Assembly (NCBI RefSeq): GCF_003480255.1
Contig: NZ_QUIN01000002.1
Coordinates: forward strand, 84,015 to 148,014
DNA: 64,000 bases
DNA from: Erysipelatoclostridium sp. AM42-17
GTDB taxonomy: Bacteria > Bacillota_I > Bacilli_A > Erysipelotrichales > Coprobacillaceae
Direction of reading: 5' to 3'
The notes under the pieces: model-generated
The model's input: only the letters and a program-made list of their open reading frames with translations
What the model was told of the DNA's origin: nothing
Databases searched by the model: none
Shown here: positions 63,394 through 64,000 of the stretch, one piece after another
Numbering within the stretch: the stretch's first letter is position 1
Layout of the letters: every line of letters begins with the position of its first letter
Program-made: the position numbers and the translations under genes

Positions 63394-64000
63394 TTAAACT
63401 GCGACTTTCACTCCATGTGTTGTTTTTTCATCGTAATGATATGTATCTACGATTTCATGTACTGCTTTTCTTATATCACTATCTTCATCATAGGCTAATT
63501 GATAAAGATTGTCTAATTGATTAAAGAAGTTATCTGATAATTCTATTGGTTTACCAATATGAATCATCTTATTAGGTGTCGTTTGCATACCTTCTTCTTT
63601 CATCAACATTTCTTCATATAACTTTTCTCCAGGTCTTAACCCGATAAACTTAATTTCAATATCGACATCAGGTTCTAACCCTGATAATTTAATTAAGTTT
63701 CTAGCCATGTCTAAGATTTTAACTGGTTTACCCATATCTAAGACAAAGATTTCACCACCATGTCCGTACGCTCCTGCTTGTAACACTAAGGATACGGCTT
63801 CAGGAATGGTCATGAAATAACGAATAATATCAGGATGGGTAATAGTAATTGGTCCTCCATTTTTAATTTGTTTTTTAAATAATGGAATGACTGATCCATT
63901 AGATCCTAATACATTTCCAAAACGAACAGCTACAAATTCTGTTTTTGATTTTTTGTCAAATGATTGAACAATCATTTCACATAGTCTTTTTGATGCTCCC
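63394..64000 (-). CDS. CapD/FlaA1-like UDP-sugar epimerase/dehydratase (partial, 5' end beyond window)
   Basis: C-terminal ~200 residues of a polysaccharide-biosynthesis NDP-sugar 4,6-dehydratase/epimerase: [11 protein letters not shown] continues from the window edge, then [45 protein letters not shown] and [13 protein letters not shown]. The frame remains open at the edge, so the gene is truncated by the window, not in the genome. A partner for DegT in making 2,4-diamino-trideoxy-type sugars. Frame: codons end in phase at 63998. Confidence 0.9.
   Translation of the reverse strand, partial: GASKRLCEMIVQSFDKKSKTEFVAVRFGNVLGSNGSVIPLFKKQIKNGGPITITHPDIIRYFMTIPEAVSLVLQAGAYGHGGEIFVLDMGKPVKILDMARNLIKLSGLEPDVDIEIKFIGLRPGEKLYEEMLMKEEGMQTTPNKMIHIGKPIELSDNFFNQLDNLYQLAYDEDSDIRKAVHEIVDTYHYDEKTTHGVKVAV

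Noticed and set aside
1..64000. CRISPR array or tRNA genes
   Set aside because: I saw no regularly spaced direct repeats, no cas-like genes, and no convincing tRNA cloverleaf in the window.

Overview
The window is low-GC Gram-positive DNA that looks like the chromosome of a spore-forming gut Firmicute of the Erysipelotrichia type (Coprobacillus / Erysipelatoclostridium-like). The evidence is the very A+T-rich sequence, strong GGAGG ribosome sites and a type B RNase P RNA. Spore genes are present (cotE, spoVS, spoIVA, spmA, spmB, a dacB-like carboxypeptidase). Several gene neighbourhoods match those I remember from Bacillus: miaB-ymcA-cotE-mutS-mutL, rodZ-pgsA-cinA-recA-rny-ymdB-spoVS, gpsB-rnpB, recU-ponA with nth-dnaD-ypmB, and hup-spoIVA. 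The species assignment is inference.

Layout. 1-17.4 kb is housekeeping: D-aminoacyl-tRNA deacylase, RarA, tRNA modification (MiaA, MiaB), mismatch repair (MutS, endonuclease-type MutL), spore coat CotE, an IMP dehydrogenase with its own near-perfect promoter, a YlbF-family protein, SpoVS, YmdB, RNase Y, RecA, CinA-C, PgsA and RodZ. 17.6-20.9 kb holds a FucO-type alcohol dehydrogenase, then a MATE transporter with a hairpin leader and a TetR regulator. 20.9-33.1 kb holds RNase P RNA, GpsB, RecU/PBP1, Nth, DnaD, a YpmB-like protein, a zinc protease, HU, SpoIVA, pyruvate kinase and the dacB-spmA-spmB spore operon. A 56-residue gene absent from a length-limited ORF list lies at 33268-33438. 33.5-39.6 kb holds a second alcohol dehydrogenase, a LysR regulator, a HigBA toxin-antitoxin pair whose antitoxin carries an IrrE-type protease domain, a left-handed beta-helix acyltransferase and an LCP wall-polymer ligase.

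39.8-47.4 kb is the most unusual part: an accessory block of unfamiliar, very A+T-rich genes that begins beside a decapitated gene remnant. It encodes a nuclease-helicase split by a -1 frame change exactly at an A AAA AAG heptamer (the dnaX slippery sequence), a dGTPase-family HD enzyme with a ~185-residue N-terminal extension, two proteins with HEPN-like RX4H motifs, a third helical protein between them, and a multi-pass membrane protein. I read it as a candidate, possibly undescribed, phage-defence locus; this is inference.

47.9-64 kb is a leftward Wzx/Wzy-type surface-polysaccharide operon. It runs from a CapD-like epimerase (cut by the window edge) through a LoaP/NusG-type antiterminator, a DegT aminotransferase, the initiating sugar-phosphate transferase, two tandem ATP-grasp ligases (one fused to a GNAT domain), four glycosyltransferases, polymerase, flippase, UDP-glucose dehydrogenase and an acyltransferase. 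A nested terminator-like leader between loaP and the aminotransferase gene is the natural candidate for the LoaP-controlled switch.
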